Part shown: positions 1-12,142 of the stretch, in pieces | How positions within the stretch are numbered: the stretch's first letter is position 1 | Layout of the letters: each line of letters begins with the position of its first letter | DNA from: Glandiceps talaboti | Lineage: Eukaryota > Hemichordata > Enteropneusta > Spengelidae | Assembly (NCBI RefSeq): GCF_964340395.1 | Contig: NC_135557.1 | Location: 4,756,216-4,783,715 of the forward strand | Length of the DNA: 27,500 bases | Reading direction: 5' to 3' | Made by a program: the position numbers and the translations under genes | Notes under the pieces: model-generated | The model's input: only the letters and a program-made list of their open reading frames with translations | Told to the model about the DNA's origin: nothing | Databases searched by the model: none

Positions 1-78
1 GGTTAAATAATACGTTTTGAGAAACATAACAATTAATTACATGATAAAGTGATATATGTGTATATACTTGATCTACAG

Positions 79-3000
79 ACAACACGAATGAACACGTCAG
101 AATCGAACAACATAATATCATCCTATCGGTTTCCGTTTCTACCTGTTTGTATTGGAATGAATATAACCGAACATGGCAGCCTGAGGGATGTTGGGTAAGT
201 TTCCATGGCAGCAATGGAAGGGGATGGGGGGGGGGGGGGAGGTTACTCACATAGTAAGGGTATGTACATGTGTACCGTTATCTTGACACCACGCCCTGCT
301 TTCGACTCATCTAGACCTTAGACAGTTGAATGTGCTAGCATTATACTGAGGATTGGCACACTCTTTAAATGCACGTACGACTTTTAACCTATTTGTATTA
401 TTTCAGACATTAAGACTCCTATTTTATGACTGAATGTAAACATTAAGTCCCTGCTTTCAACCTGAAATATATACTTTTGATCTATAGTTGTTAAATCCTT
501 GTAGTCTTAGTGTTTGTAATTTGAATCAATCAGGATACACCATCAGGACCATTGCACATGTTTTTGGCAGATTTTCATCAAAATCAAATTAATTATGATA
601 ATTAATCAAGTAAGTATTAAAATAAACAAACTAGTTAAATACAGATATTTTGTCTAGTATGACAAACATCATTTTGTTCGCTTTCACCAATGCAGTGTCT
701 TTGTAGTGTCAGGAGGAAAACAAATAGTTATACATTTAGTTATTTTGTTAACGGAATATCATATTGTTTGTATTACAGCCTGGTTCATCATCTGGCGATG
801 GTACACTTGATATGTGTTATTTCAATCACCTGACGACATTCACCAGTGTGCTTGCTGACGTTGTTGTTCCAGTCAATACGATTGATTTTGGCAACGTCTT
901 CTCCACTGACCTAACCTTGTACAACAGTATTGTGATAATTGTAATTATCGTCGGATTTCTTGTTTACATCATCTCAGTGTTTTGGATGAGGAAAAAGGAT
1001 AAACAAGACATAGTGAATGTAAGAACATAATATTATTACTAATGTACCTAATTGTGTTTGCATGTATTGAATTGATGGCATATTAGGGTTTATCAGTTTG
1101 TTTTACTCGGATGGTTTGTAAATCAAACTTGTACGAACCCTAAATTCAACCTAGCTAGTTATCGTCGATGCATAATTATGTTTAGTGGATTTAAAACCAT
1201 CCCCTGGAAATTAACATTGTTACAAGTTAGTGACATAATCTTTTAATGTACGTACAGTAAATTGCATCATGGAATTCCTAAGACGTTGTAGTACAATATC
1301 AAATATAAGCTTACTGTTCTTGTCGGTGAAGCTTGTCCAAGCTGTTGATCGATCTATCAAAAACAGTGAGCCGGACCACAAGGTTTCATGTTGAGATAGA
1401 CACAAAACAGATAACACACAAACATCATATACACAGTATAGACTCTTTATTTAGTTAATGATACAATCAGTAACTGTATGAAAGAAACAGTTAAGTTGGC
1501 TTCTGACCATGAATTGTATCTGAATATCAGAACAGAATTATTGTAAAATATATCTTCAGACCTGTCTATTAATTGTAGGATTGTGAATGCTGTTATTGTT
1601 TATACCATTAACTTTAATAAAGATATGACACTGTGTAAGTGATGTTTGTGTGTTATCTTTATGGTGTTCATCTCAACGTGAAACCCTGTGATCAGGCTCA
1701 CTGATCTTGATAGTTCGTTTAATATCTTGGGCAAGCTTCTCCGCAAAGAGCCGTAAATGTTATTGACAGTAATTGATAATGATGCGTAAGTAAATTTTTC
1801 TATGCAGCAGCCATTATTCCCTAACGCTTGTAAATTCAGGGTGTACCTCTGTAGTAATTACATTGCTAACATTCTTTCACCAGAGGGAATATAAACTAGT
1901 ACCTTTTTGTTAATAAAGGTCCTGTTCATATTTATTTCTACGTATATTGAAGTAGTCAGAAGTGTCAAATCACATTCTGTATTTAGCATATATACCATAT
2001 CCATCATTGTGCATGGCGCATTCTACCGCACGTATGTCAAATACACCACCGTGCACCTCGTATTCTGTCCTACAGTTTTCACATTCATCACCATGCATCA
2101 TACATTATGTTGTATGGATATCATATCCATCCCTATACGTATATCATTCTGTCATCCACACATCATATCAATCACCATGGATTCTGCCATACATATATTG
2201 CATTCATCACCATGCACCATGCATTGTGTCATAGGTATATCATATTCATCACCGTTATCGTGCATTCTGTTGTACATATGTAATTATTGTATCCACCACC
2301 ATCCATCATGCATTCTAAAGTACGGATATCATAACCATTATCGTGCATTCTCTCATGCATATACATTGTATCATGTTCATCTGGCAGTCTGTCGTATATA
2401 TATCCATCACCGTGCATTGTGCATTCTATTTTCGTTTATCATATCCATCACCATGCATAGTGGATATATACCAATTAAAGTGGTGTTTTAATTATACAAT
2501 CATACGTCTTGTTTTCCATTTTACCAGGATTATGACATTTTAGAGAGAAAAAAAGCTTCATATACTAGGGTTATTTAAATTATGTGATTTCTAAAATGAA
2601 ATGTGCAAAAAAAGTATTGACATTCTTAGTTCTGAAAACAAAATTAAGATTCTACGTAAATGAAGCAATAAAATACAATAATTCTGTTCTGATGTTTATT
2701 TTCAATTTTAGTGGCTTGCAGTCACTGAGCTGAACAACGAGCCTCAGCAAAGATACATGTATGGTATTACTGTATATACAGGATTACAACCTAGAGCCGG
2801 TACTAAGTGCAAGGTAGCACTGAGAATCGATGGAGAGAATGGGATCAGCCGAAGAATACTTCTTGACAGCAAGGAGAAAAAGTTGGTAAGAAGGCCATTC
2901 ATTCATTCAAAGATTTGTTAGCAATTTCAAGCAAATTTGATGGCAGATTTTAAATCTGCTCCAGCTGCAACAGAATTTTTATTTGAAACTAATATAATAA

Positions 3001-5007
3001 CAAACACTCAGTAAGTGTATTGAATCGTCTTTAGGTAAACGTGCGTGTAGTTGAACTTATAACACCTGTAAGAAAAGTAACGGATTTGTCTTTTTATGAT
3101 ACGGCCCCTGAAATCAGTGTCTCCATCGACTGGAACACGCTGGATCTGCCTGCCAAACGTAATCGTCCACGATACACCCTAACACAAAATGTGTTGATTG
3201 TTATAACTTATGATATGTATGAGCTCCAGTTATCCCGTGCCTCGTTATTGAATATTTAAGGAGCAATACCATATCAATGTGTTGTGGCAAGCCAATATAA
3301 GATGGCGCTGGATTCAGAAGCAAGCTTTAACTCACGATGTAACCTGTCATAATGGATAAAGTCAACTATATATTATGATATTGGCAATACGAACAAACGA
3401 TAGATGTCCTTGAACTTACATTCACATTAACACTTGGGTCTTGTATGATCAAATTGACAACTTTAATATTTTATACAGTAGTTTATAAAAGTAAATCATC
3501 AAAATACCGACTCATGCATTACTATAAAAAACACATATATTGTATCCACATTTCCAATGCCAAATTAAAAAACACATTCCTTTTAATATTTTGTTCTTGA
3601 ACTTGTTTGATAGGATTTAAAGTCAGGAAGCATTCACGCCTTGAACGCTGCTGTGTTTGAATATTTGGGACGAATTGAAGGAGTACAAGTGACGCTATGT
3701 AAGTCGAACGGTCAAGACTACGATCCATGGTTCTTGGACAGAATTGAAATTACTGATTTGAATCCTGAAGCAGAGATAAAGAAGTGAGTATCTGTTTTTC
3801 TTTTAGTGAAACTCTCTGGTGTCTTGTAATGTATTCGTTGGTTATCTTCAGACAATAGCTCCATCCTTGACAGTTTGGTACACTGATAGTATTCCTATGG
3901 ATCAAACAAGTACACAAAGAGATTGACTGACTGTCAAGACTATCTGTTTATCCAAAAAAAGTCTTATCGATCTATATCTGCATTTAATAATTTAGGTATG
4001 AATTTCTTTGCTACGGATGGTTTGGAAAGGACAACCTGGTAAAGACCCTGGAAGTTGCTGAAGAAGCTGATAAGACAAAATTTAAACATCTATTGTGCAG
4101 CATACTTCGTTTACAGCTGTTCAATGATTACCTGTGGGGTTCAATCTTCAGCCGACAGCTACCAAGCCATTTTACCAGAGTACAGCGTCTGTCGTCTATT
4201 ACAGCCATGTTGTCTCTGACCATGTTGGCCAATGCGATGTTCTACAATACTGGAGATAAAGTAGCAGCAACAAAAACAGTTGGTTATGGTGATGTGACCA
4301 TTTCCTTGGGTACATTGTACGTGGCCTTCACCAGTTGCATGGTAACGTTACCAGCTTCAATCCTGATGGTAAAATTATTTGAGAAATCCAACCGCCTAAG
4401 CCGAATCCTGCCCATGGGAATCGTAGCTACCAATGGTGACAATGATGGGGATACTACAAGACGCAGTCTGTTGTCCCGTTGTTGTTTAATATTGGGCTGG
4501 AGTCTGGTGATCACCTCAATCTTACTGTCAAACTTCTTCGTGATCATGTACAGTCTTGACTGGGGTCCAGAAGTGTCAATTCAGTGGCTTGTATCTCAAC
4601 TTACATCATGTGCATTGTCAGCTTTCCTGATTGATCCATTGAAGGTACATTTATATATGTGATCTTTATGGAGTATTTCACAATTCAAAAGTCCGAAATG
4701 AAATATGTTAATATCTACAATATGCTGAAATGAATGTCAAGAAAAACAAATTGTACATTTTGCACTAATACTTGTAAGCTTGCCAGGTCAAACAAAAGTT
4801 ATAGTTATAATTAATGAAATATATTGACAAAGTCGGTTTTCTTTACACTTACAGGCCATTGTTGTTGCCCATGGGATTTCACTGGTATTCTTCCTGTTGA
4901 AAAAACCACTGAAAGTCGACAATGATGAAGAATTCAGACAACTTTTGACCATGGCCACTCCACCAGAGGAGGGAGATGGGATAGCGGATGTGCAGGATGT
5001 TGTATAG
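79..5007 (+). CDS. Polycystin-1/PKDREJ-like receptor, last six exons (5' end outside window)
   Basis: Exons 79-194, 779-1018, 2712-2885, 3614-3783, 3996-4644 and 4855-5007 join in phase through AG acceptors and GT donors to give 499 residues. Numbering starts at the first whole codon (81). Residues 21-38 are the end of a GAIN domain (YWNEYNRTWQPEGCW). Residues 51-59 are the GPS motif CYFNHLTTF, where polycystins are self-cleaved between L and T. TM1 is about 89-108. The PLAT domain is about 119-223, ending in WFLDRI (215-220). Residues 277-297 carry the family signature around LWGSIFSRQ and FTRVQR. Further membrane segments lie near 299-317, 334-358, 395-419, 430-447 and 451-465. Polycystin-1 proteins are surface receptors that pair with TRPP channels. 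Oddity: the frame stops after KKPLKVDNDEEF, so the C-terminal channel module of 11-TM members is absent. REJ/PKD repeats would lie upstream. Family assignment is firm; the exact orthologue is not. Confidence 0.9.
195..778 (+). other. Intron of the polycystin-like gene with a G-run
   Basis: The intron separates the GAIN exon from the GPS/TM1 exon. It opens with the consensus donor GTAAGT at 195 and closes with TATTACAG at 771-778. A G homopolymer at about 227-239 is the only notable element. No coding signal is seen. Confidence 0.75.
1317..1750. repeat. Imperfect inverted repeat in a polycystin intron (110-bp arms)
   Basis: The arm at 1317-1426 is the reverse complement of the arm at 1641-1750 at roughly 75-80% by eye. 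Shared blocks include GATGTTTGTGTGTTATCT, CATCTCAAC or TATCTCAAC, and GGCTCACTG. The 214-bp spacer is AT-rich with no ORF. It lies inside the 1019-2711 intron and looks like an old fold-back or MITE-type insertion. No target duplication was resolved. Confidence 0.6.
1975..2465. repeat. Degenerate minisatellite, period about 35-45 bp
   Basis: Within the 1019-2711 intron a unit resembling ATATCATATCCATCACCATGCATTCTGTCGTACAT recurs about a dozen times with many substitutions and small indels. The repetition and lack of stops create long open frames in several phases, including one of 194 codons. Their composition (Ile/His/Ser/Tyr-rich, repetitive) and overlap on both strands argue against a gene. 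Confidence 0.65.
3035..3259 (+). other. Open segment after an acceptor-like site; possible cassette or alternative terminal exon
   Basis: A CTTTAG acceptor-like site at 3029-3034 is followed by 74 open codons ending at TAA 3257-3259. The segment is in the phase required to follow the PLAT exon ending at 2885. It starts VNVRVVELITPVRK and its first 50 residues look protein-like. Skipping it gives a normal PLAT domain (KKL joined to DLKSGSIHAL), so it is not in the main reading. Using it as a last exon would truncate PLAT. A weak donor at 3191 would make a 156-nt in-phase cassette. No family was recognised. Confidence 0.35.
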
Positions 5008-5177
5008 GTTTCAGAAACAAATGCAGAAAAACGAAGTTATGCACAACAAATCAAATAACAAACTTTACGATGCCATTCTAGATTAAGAGTACAGTAAAAG
5101 TCCTATAAACTGTTAACGCACTCATATTGACCTAGCGTTCTGCAAAGTATGGATTTTCTAGTTATGTTATTTTTCAG

Positions 5178-5341
5178 TTATAACTAATATAAGAAGTTTT
5201 AAAGGTGTACTTTCCACCATCCGACATCCGCCAAAATGGCCAGGAAACGTGGATGATTACTTTCAAGAATTGACATCTTTACAGCAGACTCAGTTTAACA
5301 AGGAGGACTTGAAAGCAAGAGTGGTGAATCCTGACAAATGA
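5178..5341 (+). other. Possible alternative C-terminal exon downstream of the polycystin-like stop
   Basis: A TTATTTTTCAG acceptor-like sequence ends at 5177. From 5180 there are 53 open codons to TGA 5339-5341, with protein-like composition (contains RHPPKWPGNVDDYFQELTSL). It lies only 170 bp after the main stop. To be used it needs a donor inside the 4855-5007 exon in phase 1, and none is obvious. It does not resemble the start of the polycystin channel domain. It could be an alternative tail, a decayed exon or chance. Confidence 0.3.
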
Positions 5342-6740
5342 CAAATCCTTGCATTGACAGTCGTGTCTAATGAACTTGTAGACTTGTTAAGTCCAAAAAC
5401 CAGTAGGTCGTATACTTCTGCACAGGAAAACTGTCGTCAAACATAAAAACATTGCTGTAATACATATTTAAAATTTAATTTCAAACATTTTATTATACAT
5501 ATTTACATATCGTACAATACATTGTTTCTGACTTTTTAAAAAAATGTTAATACTACACTGAACATATGATACAATAGATTGTTTCTGATTTTTTTTTAAA
5601 TTTTAATATGTTAGTGTTTGAACATATATTGTTTGTGACTTAAAATGTTAATACAACACTGTTTGTACATATTGTACAATGCATTGTTTCTTGCTTTGCA
5701 AACTGTTAATACTACACTTTCACAAATGTTGATAATTTTTAATCACATTGTGAACAGCGACACTTTTTAATCTGTATATTTATAAATATTTGATTGTATA
5801 TCACTTGAAAAAAATGGAGGAGAAAAAAGAGGAAAAAATAGTGAAATTAATGTACATAAATGTGTAATTATTGATGTGTACGATGTAAGTATTTTGGCAC
5901 TTTTGGAAATTGTGATAATTGTATCCGTTATCTATATTTGAATATTCATAATTTTATCATATCTAGTGTTTTTGATCATTTTGAGGTTTGAGGCACCGAG
6001 TGAATGCATGATAAATATACACAAACTTAATGCACAGTGAATTACGAGTATACGTCACTGAAAAAAATATTGTTATTAGGGATTCTGAGATCTAGAAATG
6101 CACAAATAATTTGATGAGACAGAGAAAATGATTTTGACAACCATTACAAACATGTATTGGAAATAAGTCACAGAATCAAAGGCACTGGCACAAGAATAAA
6201 AAAATCAAAATTATGTTTGAAAAATGTATATGTTGACGTATTATAAATTGATAATTTGAATGTTCATTATAATATATTCATGCTCTATTCATTGTTTCAG
6301 AATCGCTTCAGAATCACTTTCAGTGTCATTTATATAGTTGTATAATTTAGGATAATGCAACACGTTTTGAAGTTCATCATTTCAAGATTACCATACATGT
6401 AGAATTAAAAAAAATAGAAACACGTATTAATATTTGTAAGTGTTTAACTTCATATGTATGTGTCACTTTAAATGAAAGTTATGTCAACATTAATATTTAT
6501 TTTTGATAGTTTTAGTCATAATAGTAATTGATAGGCTTCATTGTCATGTGTACCTTGAAGTAAGTGTTTTTGAACAATGTGAGATGTTTTTTTTTCAATT
6601 TTCGTTCAATATAATATCACTATCGTTATAAATCGACACTATATATTATATAAATATTCGCAAAATGCAAACATACTATTCTAGTTCCCAATGGCAATTA
6701 TAACATTCTGTAAGGGAAGGTTATAATTTAGAGATGAAAA

Positions 6741-6759
6741 GTCTGTCTCTTTGTCTGTC

Positions 6760-6818
<59 letters not shown>
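6741..6818. repeat. (TCTG)n microsatellite
   Basis: GTCT/CTGT tetranucleotide repeat, interrupted at its left end and then pure for about 60 bp. It lies in the 3' flank of the polycystin-like gene and directly precedes the diverged repeat block starting near 6840. Confidence 0.95.
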
Positions 6819-6819
<1 letters not shown>

Positions 6820-7970
6820 GATCTGTATAATTGTTTTCTCAAAAACGGTTAGCTCAATTGAAACGAAATTTAGTGCACTTCTTTTTAGGGTAATGATGAG
6901 AAATGACGGGGATTTGGTTAACATACCGTGAATATTGATGAGTAAAGTGCATAATTAATTAGTTTCAGTAATTTGGCTATATCTTAAGAATAAATGCTTC
7001 AATTCAATATAATTTGGTTAATAAATTTATGATAATAATGTGCATGTGTCATATATGATAATATAGCTTGTAGTTTTTATTACATTTTGCGTAATTATTG
7101 ATTTTCAGTCATTAGACGGTATCCTATGAAAGTAGAATTCAAACTGAATACAATTTGGTCATACCTCAAACACAACTAAACGCCTATGCTCTAAAAAAAA
7201 CTTGTCGATGTCGCTTTTGGTTTTAATGACTCGTTTGCATAATTAAGGGTTTTATTGGTAATTAGGCTATATATGCACACTTTTAATTCAATAAATAATT
7301 TCGGATATAGTTGAAACATAAATAATCACACATATCCTGAAAAGCTTGTTGATGTAGCTTTTATTTTTATTGACTCATTAGCAAAATTGACAATTTTCAG
7401 TGATTACGCTTTATCTTAATAATTCACTCGTCAAATTCAACTACATATTTCAAACATAACTAATCGGCATCGCATATATAGTGTGACATTCCGATATTTA
7501 TTGTACATTGGAACGAAAATCAAAAGACTTTGCTCTTACGGGAGGAATTCAGTTTAAATTTGGTTGTGGATTGACCTAAGACGGAGTATTATTGGCTCAA
7601 GGCGTGTTATTCACTTACACTTAGTCATTGGTCTGAAAGATAAGAGACTTGCTTCATGATTGGTATGAAATTGTTGGTTCAATTTGTTTCATTCTTTTGC
7701 ATGTGTTTTGTATAGCTAGTGGCTTAGACTGTGCGTTGCCGGGGCGTCCTTATCCATTTCCACCCCAACTATCAGTCTATCAAAGAGAGATCTGATGGTT
7801 CTAGAAAGATCATTCCTGTACACTTTGTGATTTGTCTCAGACAAAGTTCTTTTCTTTTGGGTTATGAAATGTTATCATGCTTTTTTCTCTGAGATTGGTA
7901 CAAGACTGAGTAGTAGGCAAAGTGTAATATTGTAATATATATATATACTGTCGTTTTATATCACATATTC

Positions 7971-7976
7971 AATAAA
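7971..7976 (+). terminator. Candidate polyadenylation signal AATAAA
   Basis: AATAAA is followed about 25-60 bp later by a T/GT-rich stretch (TGTTTGTATGAGTAACATTTTGTTGTTATT), a good downstream element. It is the strongest such combination on the plus strand after the stop at 5007. Other AATAAA hexamers, for example near 6196, lack as clear a GT-rich partner. Confidence 0.4.
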
Positions 7977-8130
7977 GAAAATTGCACCAAAACTGTTTGT
8001 ATGAGTAACATTTTGTTGTTATTATTGATGTTTGTTTTATTTTTTGTTTGTATTTATTTGTGTGTTAGTGACGGTAAACAAATACCATAATGTAATTCAT
8101 TGTATCGTTATTGTATTTTATTCTGACTCG

Positions 8131-8134
<4 letters not shown>

Positions 8135-8172
<38 letters not shown>
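8135..8172. repeat. (TA)n microsatellite left of the first fold-back element
   Basis: About 19 TA units. With the longer (TA)n tract at 8672-8797 it brackets the palindromic element. The second fold-back element at 22.6 kb has the same arrangement. Confidence 0.95.
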
Positions 8173-8173
<1 letters not shown>

Positions 8174-8269
8174 TAATTCAGTGTAAGAGATAAGTCATAA
8201 ACTTAAGGAAAAGCGCTCAATACTGAGAAGTAGAGCTGTATTACACAAAATACACAAGTTATGGTACGG

Positions 8270-8315
8270 AGCCGTTACTCAGAGTTTCACGCTTGAATGC
8301 GATCTTCGGACGACT
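8270..8315 (-). ncRNA. Hammerhead-like ribozyme motif (left arm)
   Basis: Read on the minus strand: stem I 5' strand AGTCGT (8315-8310); core CCGAAGA (canonical CUGANGA with U4 changed to C); stem II CGC/GCG; GAAA; stem III ACT-CTG-AGT; cleavage triplet GUA; then the stem I 3' strand ACGGCT. This pairs six for six with AGTCGT, counting one G-U wobble. The order is that of a type I hammerhead. The single core change may reduce or abolish activity. Confidence 0.6.
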
Positions 8316-8601
8316 AAATTTTAACGGAAATTCAAGTGATTGAATTCGAACTCGCAGAAGAACTGGTACCCGGATGTGATGCGCGTTGAGGTTTGACATG
8401 GTGGAATGAAAGAATGTATTTGTTTTCATGGCGGCACTTTGAAATCAGTTCTGATTGTTTATTAAGGAGTCCTGATTTATTTGCATTGATGATAAACATC
8501 TTCTCTGTAAGACACAGGTTACGCGCATCAACGCGCATCACATCCGTGTACCAGTTCTTCTGCGAGTTCGATTTCAATCACTTGAATTTCCGTTAAAATT
8601 T

Positions 8602-8647
8602 AGTCGTCCGAAGATCGCATTCAAGCGTGAAACTCTGAGTACCGGCT
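8602..8647 (+). ncRNA. Hammerhead-like ribozyme motif (right arm)
   Basis: Plus-strand counterpart of the left-arm motif: AGTCGT (8602-8607), core CCGAAGA (8608-8614), stem II CGC/GCG, GAAA (8629-8632), stem III ACT-CTG-AGT, cleavage triplet GUA ending at 8641, then CCGGCT. Compared with the left arm, the first stem I pair is lost (C opposite T). Together with the U4C core change, this copy is likely a weaker or dead version. Confidence 0.5.
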
Positions 8648-8669
8648 CCGTACCATAACTTGTGTATTT

Positions 8670-8797
<128 letters not shown>

Positions 8798-11048
8798 ATA
8801 TCATATGTATCCTTTGTTTAATTGGTTTGAGAAATCATCGAGGAAAGTTTTTGCCGGATAGCTTTGTCAGAATTAAAGTCAAATAATCATTCTCACACTT
8901 ATGTGCAATACCCTGAGAATGAAGTTCAGGACAAAACTCTGGCTCACTAGTCTCCATGCTTCACCAGGCCAATGCTGGCTATTTTCAACGGTACACTAAC
9001 ATATGTAAGATTTTGAATTAATAGCCGTAGGTAAATGATGCACATTCCAATGATTACATGATATAAAAGTGCTGACTTTATCCACGGATTATAAGATAAT
9101 GGCGTTATGGTTATACATGCATGTTGTGTAATCGGTAGCTTTCGTGCCAAGCTCAATTCAAGGCATAAATATGATTAGCACACATACGATGGCTGTCGAT
9201 AACATTACGAACACTTGGCTATCTCAATAACATCACTCAACAACTAAATTGGAGAGAAAAACGGTTGAGTAGTATTGAGTTACAGCTTGGCAGTACGGGA
9301 GAGTAAGTTGAAACAGGGCTTTTGCTTCTAAACAAGGATAAATTAGAGAATGTTATGGTAAAGACAGGCTGTAATCGAGGTGGGTGGAATTTTATTTTTG
9401 TTTTTCAACTTAAAACAAATTAATCATTATCTCTTTGATTAAATGTATAACTTTTCATCAGATATTCATGTTTAGAAAAAATTATATTCTACACTTAACC
9501 CCAATTTTGCCGCAATGAATACATTATCAAAATAATTACCAAATTTAATACTGATTTTATTGTAAACTATTGGGCTCGGTGATTTGTATATGGTGTATGA
9601 TTTTTTCTGGGATAAACTAATCAGAGTCGTTGATAGGCAGTGCATGTACTCAACATACACAGAGGTTTCGTCAAGACGGGCACGAGTAAGTAGATTGTGT
9701 CAATTATAAGAAACAATACATAATGTATTTACAGATATACAAATATGTGTAGCAATTTAAATTTCATACGTTTTTTTAGTATATATGATAACACAGATTT
9801 AGTTTGCATTGCCATAAAATACCATTACAATGATTCATTATTTCATGTGGAAGTGTGGAAGGAAAATCAAGTTGCAGGACATGGTGAAAAACTATATCGT
9901 GATTTATAGTTGCACTTATACTGGTTTCTCTTCTTTATATGTATGTGGTATGTGTATCTCTATTTCAATATATGGATAGATTTAAATGCTTTGATGAGAA
10001 ATTTACACCATCTTTTATTTGAAAAAACTCTCACTTTTGTAGGAAGTTGTTATGGTAGCACTAAGTGCCAAGGAATATAAAAGCAGAGAAAGCAAATTAA
10101 TTAGCTGGACGAAAGAAACCTTCTGTCAATGGTGACATGAAGAGAGGAGGAAGGTACGTGCAATGTTAAATTTTCAATTTATGTTACACCATATAACCAA
10201 ATATTATACATTTCTATTATACCAAAAGTTAATTATAATTTGAGTGAGTTACTCTGTTACTAGGTCATGGGTACATAGAGTGCCATGCATGCAAAAGTAT
10301 GCCAAGTACAATTCCGAAGATCTGCTGTTAGTAATATGGCAAGGAATAAAAAATGAAGCCTGACATGATTGCATTATCTAAACTAGTGATAATTGTGAGT
10401 ACCGAGATAAAGAAAAAAGCCACGTTATTTATCTCAATTGCTTTCAACAGTTAATTACTACGGACACTTTTGTAAAATAAAAATAAATTCCTTTTTGTAT
10501 TTAGTTTTTGAAGTAATTTGTACGATAACAGTAATATTTCAAATTGTTTTATTTTACTAATTTGAGCTAGGCTTTCATTTGTGTTTTAGCCAAAGATTGT
10601 TTTACATTATGAGACGATAACTATTTACTATTTTCAACATTTGTCATACAATATATACATGCTAAAACACAAAGTTATAAACCAAGGTATATGTCTAGTA
10701 AGGCCACATTTAGTTACTTAATAAGAGTATTATTTATTTTTATGATGAAAACAAACGTCAATTCTTTCCACATCTTTCTTTCAACAGAGAAACCTTGCAG
10801 CTAGCTACAAAGCAGGGGATACATATGTTGTTTGTGTTTTAAGAATTACCGACTCCAGAATAATTTAGTGAAATTGTCAGATGATAGGAAGCAAACCCTA
10901 AAAGAAGTTGATAAACAGCATGTCTACGGTGCCATTGGTAGCACAGAGTGGGATCAGACCCTCATTTTCTGTCCCACTTTTGAATCCCATCCTTTTTTAA
11001 AATGTCATAAAATACAGATTAGGCCTACAACAAACATCGTTTGGTTGC
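8798..11048. other. Intergenic stretch without recognisable gene
   Basis: AT-rich sequence on both strands with only short, unconvincing open frames (the longest is 77 codons at 10832-11065). No repeats of note, RNA gene or conserved domain could be recognised. It separates the first fold-back element from the left copy of the duplicated repeat. Confidence 0.5.
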
Positions 11049-11751
11049 AAGTAAAACGGCTTTAATTACTTTGGATACTATACTGAGATCTCCTTGCAAC
11101 CGTGACAGGGTGGGCTTCGATGTAGGAGTTGAAATAGACGAACGTAGTTCAAGGCGTACCTTAGATTGGATGCCCTCGAACATTTTCCAATATTTGATTT
11201 CCTTATATAAACACTAATAATATACATTTCATGCTCTCTTTTGTAGTGAAAAAATAGCAAAGAAATAGCAGATCGTCTAGCCATTGATGCCAATTAGCAC
11301 TGACCCAGGGGCAAATACATCTTAGAGACTGCGAAGCTATAGTAGGTGTGCGTGCGTGTGGGGGTGGAGGTGGGGGGTATTTTTCAAGAGTTCAGCTCAA
11401 AAGTACAATATTATTGTTCCTTAGTACGACAGCTACCGACTAAAACCTAAAACTATTGAACCCCTCCGCTCTATAATGGCTACAGCGATGACAGATAGTC
11501 GAGTTGAAACAACGCTGTGATGTCATCTGAATTGAGAGAAAAATCTTTGTTAAATTTTCTACCAAACAAATGTGGGTGAATGGTATTGAATGCACTTTAA
11601 AAAAATTATACAAACTGAGTTACCTGCCTCATTTAAATGTAAATAGATCATATGTAATGAAAATTAGAAGGTATCATCATTTTACCTCCCATTGACCAGT
11701 ACAAAAAAAACGATGAAAATAGTGTACGAATACCTTTGTCCCAAAGTTTAC

Positions 11752-11985
11752 CTTGGACGGCACCTATTAGAAGTCTTCCAACTATTATCACCACAGTGTA
11801 ATAGAAGGAATCAATAAATTGCAAATCTTTCCTTTCTTCCTTCCTGGAACGGATGACGTCATCAATGGTCTGAGTGTACGACTTGAAGTGACTCCTTTCC
11901 ACTCCCCATGGGATTCAATTAAGACTTTGAATTCGTCAACAATGGAATGGAAGGGTTCCACAATTTCATAGCTTACAAACAAGAA
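11752..11985 (-). pseudogene. HNMT-like exon fragment, frameshifted (left copy)
   Basis: On the minus strand it reads YEIVEPFHSIVDEFKVLIES, then after a 1-bp deletion near 11890 FKSYTQTIDDVIRSRKEER, closely matching exon 2 (residues 81-127) of the intact plus-strand HNMT-like gene. It also keeps the exon's donor in the same phase (exon end 11752, GT at 11751-11750). About 20 codons covering the YDVIHAIHCVYY region are degraded or missing. No partner exons with the SAM motif or the C-terminal exon were found nearby, so it is an isolated, decayed exon. Confidence 0.8.
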
Positions 11986-12037
11986 ATAAATATCATCAGA
12001 GATTTTTATATGTTATAAATATTTCAGTTCTGAATTA

Positions 12038-12142
12038 GGTACTTTTTGTCAACGAAAAACAGAAAAAATTCAGCATTTATTGTTTAGATATGACTTGCCC
12101 AGAACATTTTGGCATGATTTTAAGAGAATTTTACAACAATGA
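12038..12142 (+). mobile_element. LINE reverse-transcriptase C-terminal fragment (left copy)
   Basis: The frame starting at 12038 reads GTFCQRKTEKIQHLLFRYDL then PRTFWHDFKRIL and a stop. This matches the zf-RVT-type end of non-LTR retrotransposon polyproteins (CxxC, ETIEHLL, C, FW). In this copy the first Cys (now Gly) and the last Cys (now Tyr) are lost, so it is a decayed fossil. It begins within about 50 bp of the antisense HNMT-like fragment. Confidence 0.7.

Larger units (their letters stand above)
5008..7976 (+). other. AT-rich 3' flank or long 3'UTR of the polycystin-like gene
   Basis: Almost 3 kb without convincing coding potential, apart from the short open segment at 5180-5341. It is very AT-rich with many A and T runs. 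From about 6840 to 7470 there are diverged repeats of an approximately 180-200 bp unit, recognisable by recurring phrases such as TCGATGTCGCTTTTGGTTTTAATGACTC versus TTGATGTAGCTTTTATTTTTATTGACTC. It ends at the best polyadenylation signal. Confidence 0.45.

Noticed and set aside
1907-2491. 194-codon plus-strand frame, His/Ile/Ser-rich
   Set aside because: It lies in a degenerate minisatellite inside a polycystin intron. Other frames on both strands are also open, and there is no start context or domain.
11078-11293. Minus-strand frame of 71 codons repeated at 25185-25400
   Set aside because: Its conservation only reflects the large DNA duplication. The two translations diverge in many residues without preserving any motif, and no family was recognised.
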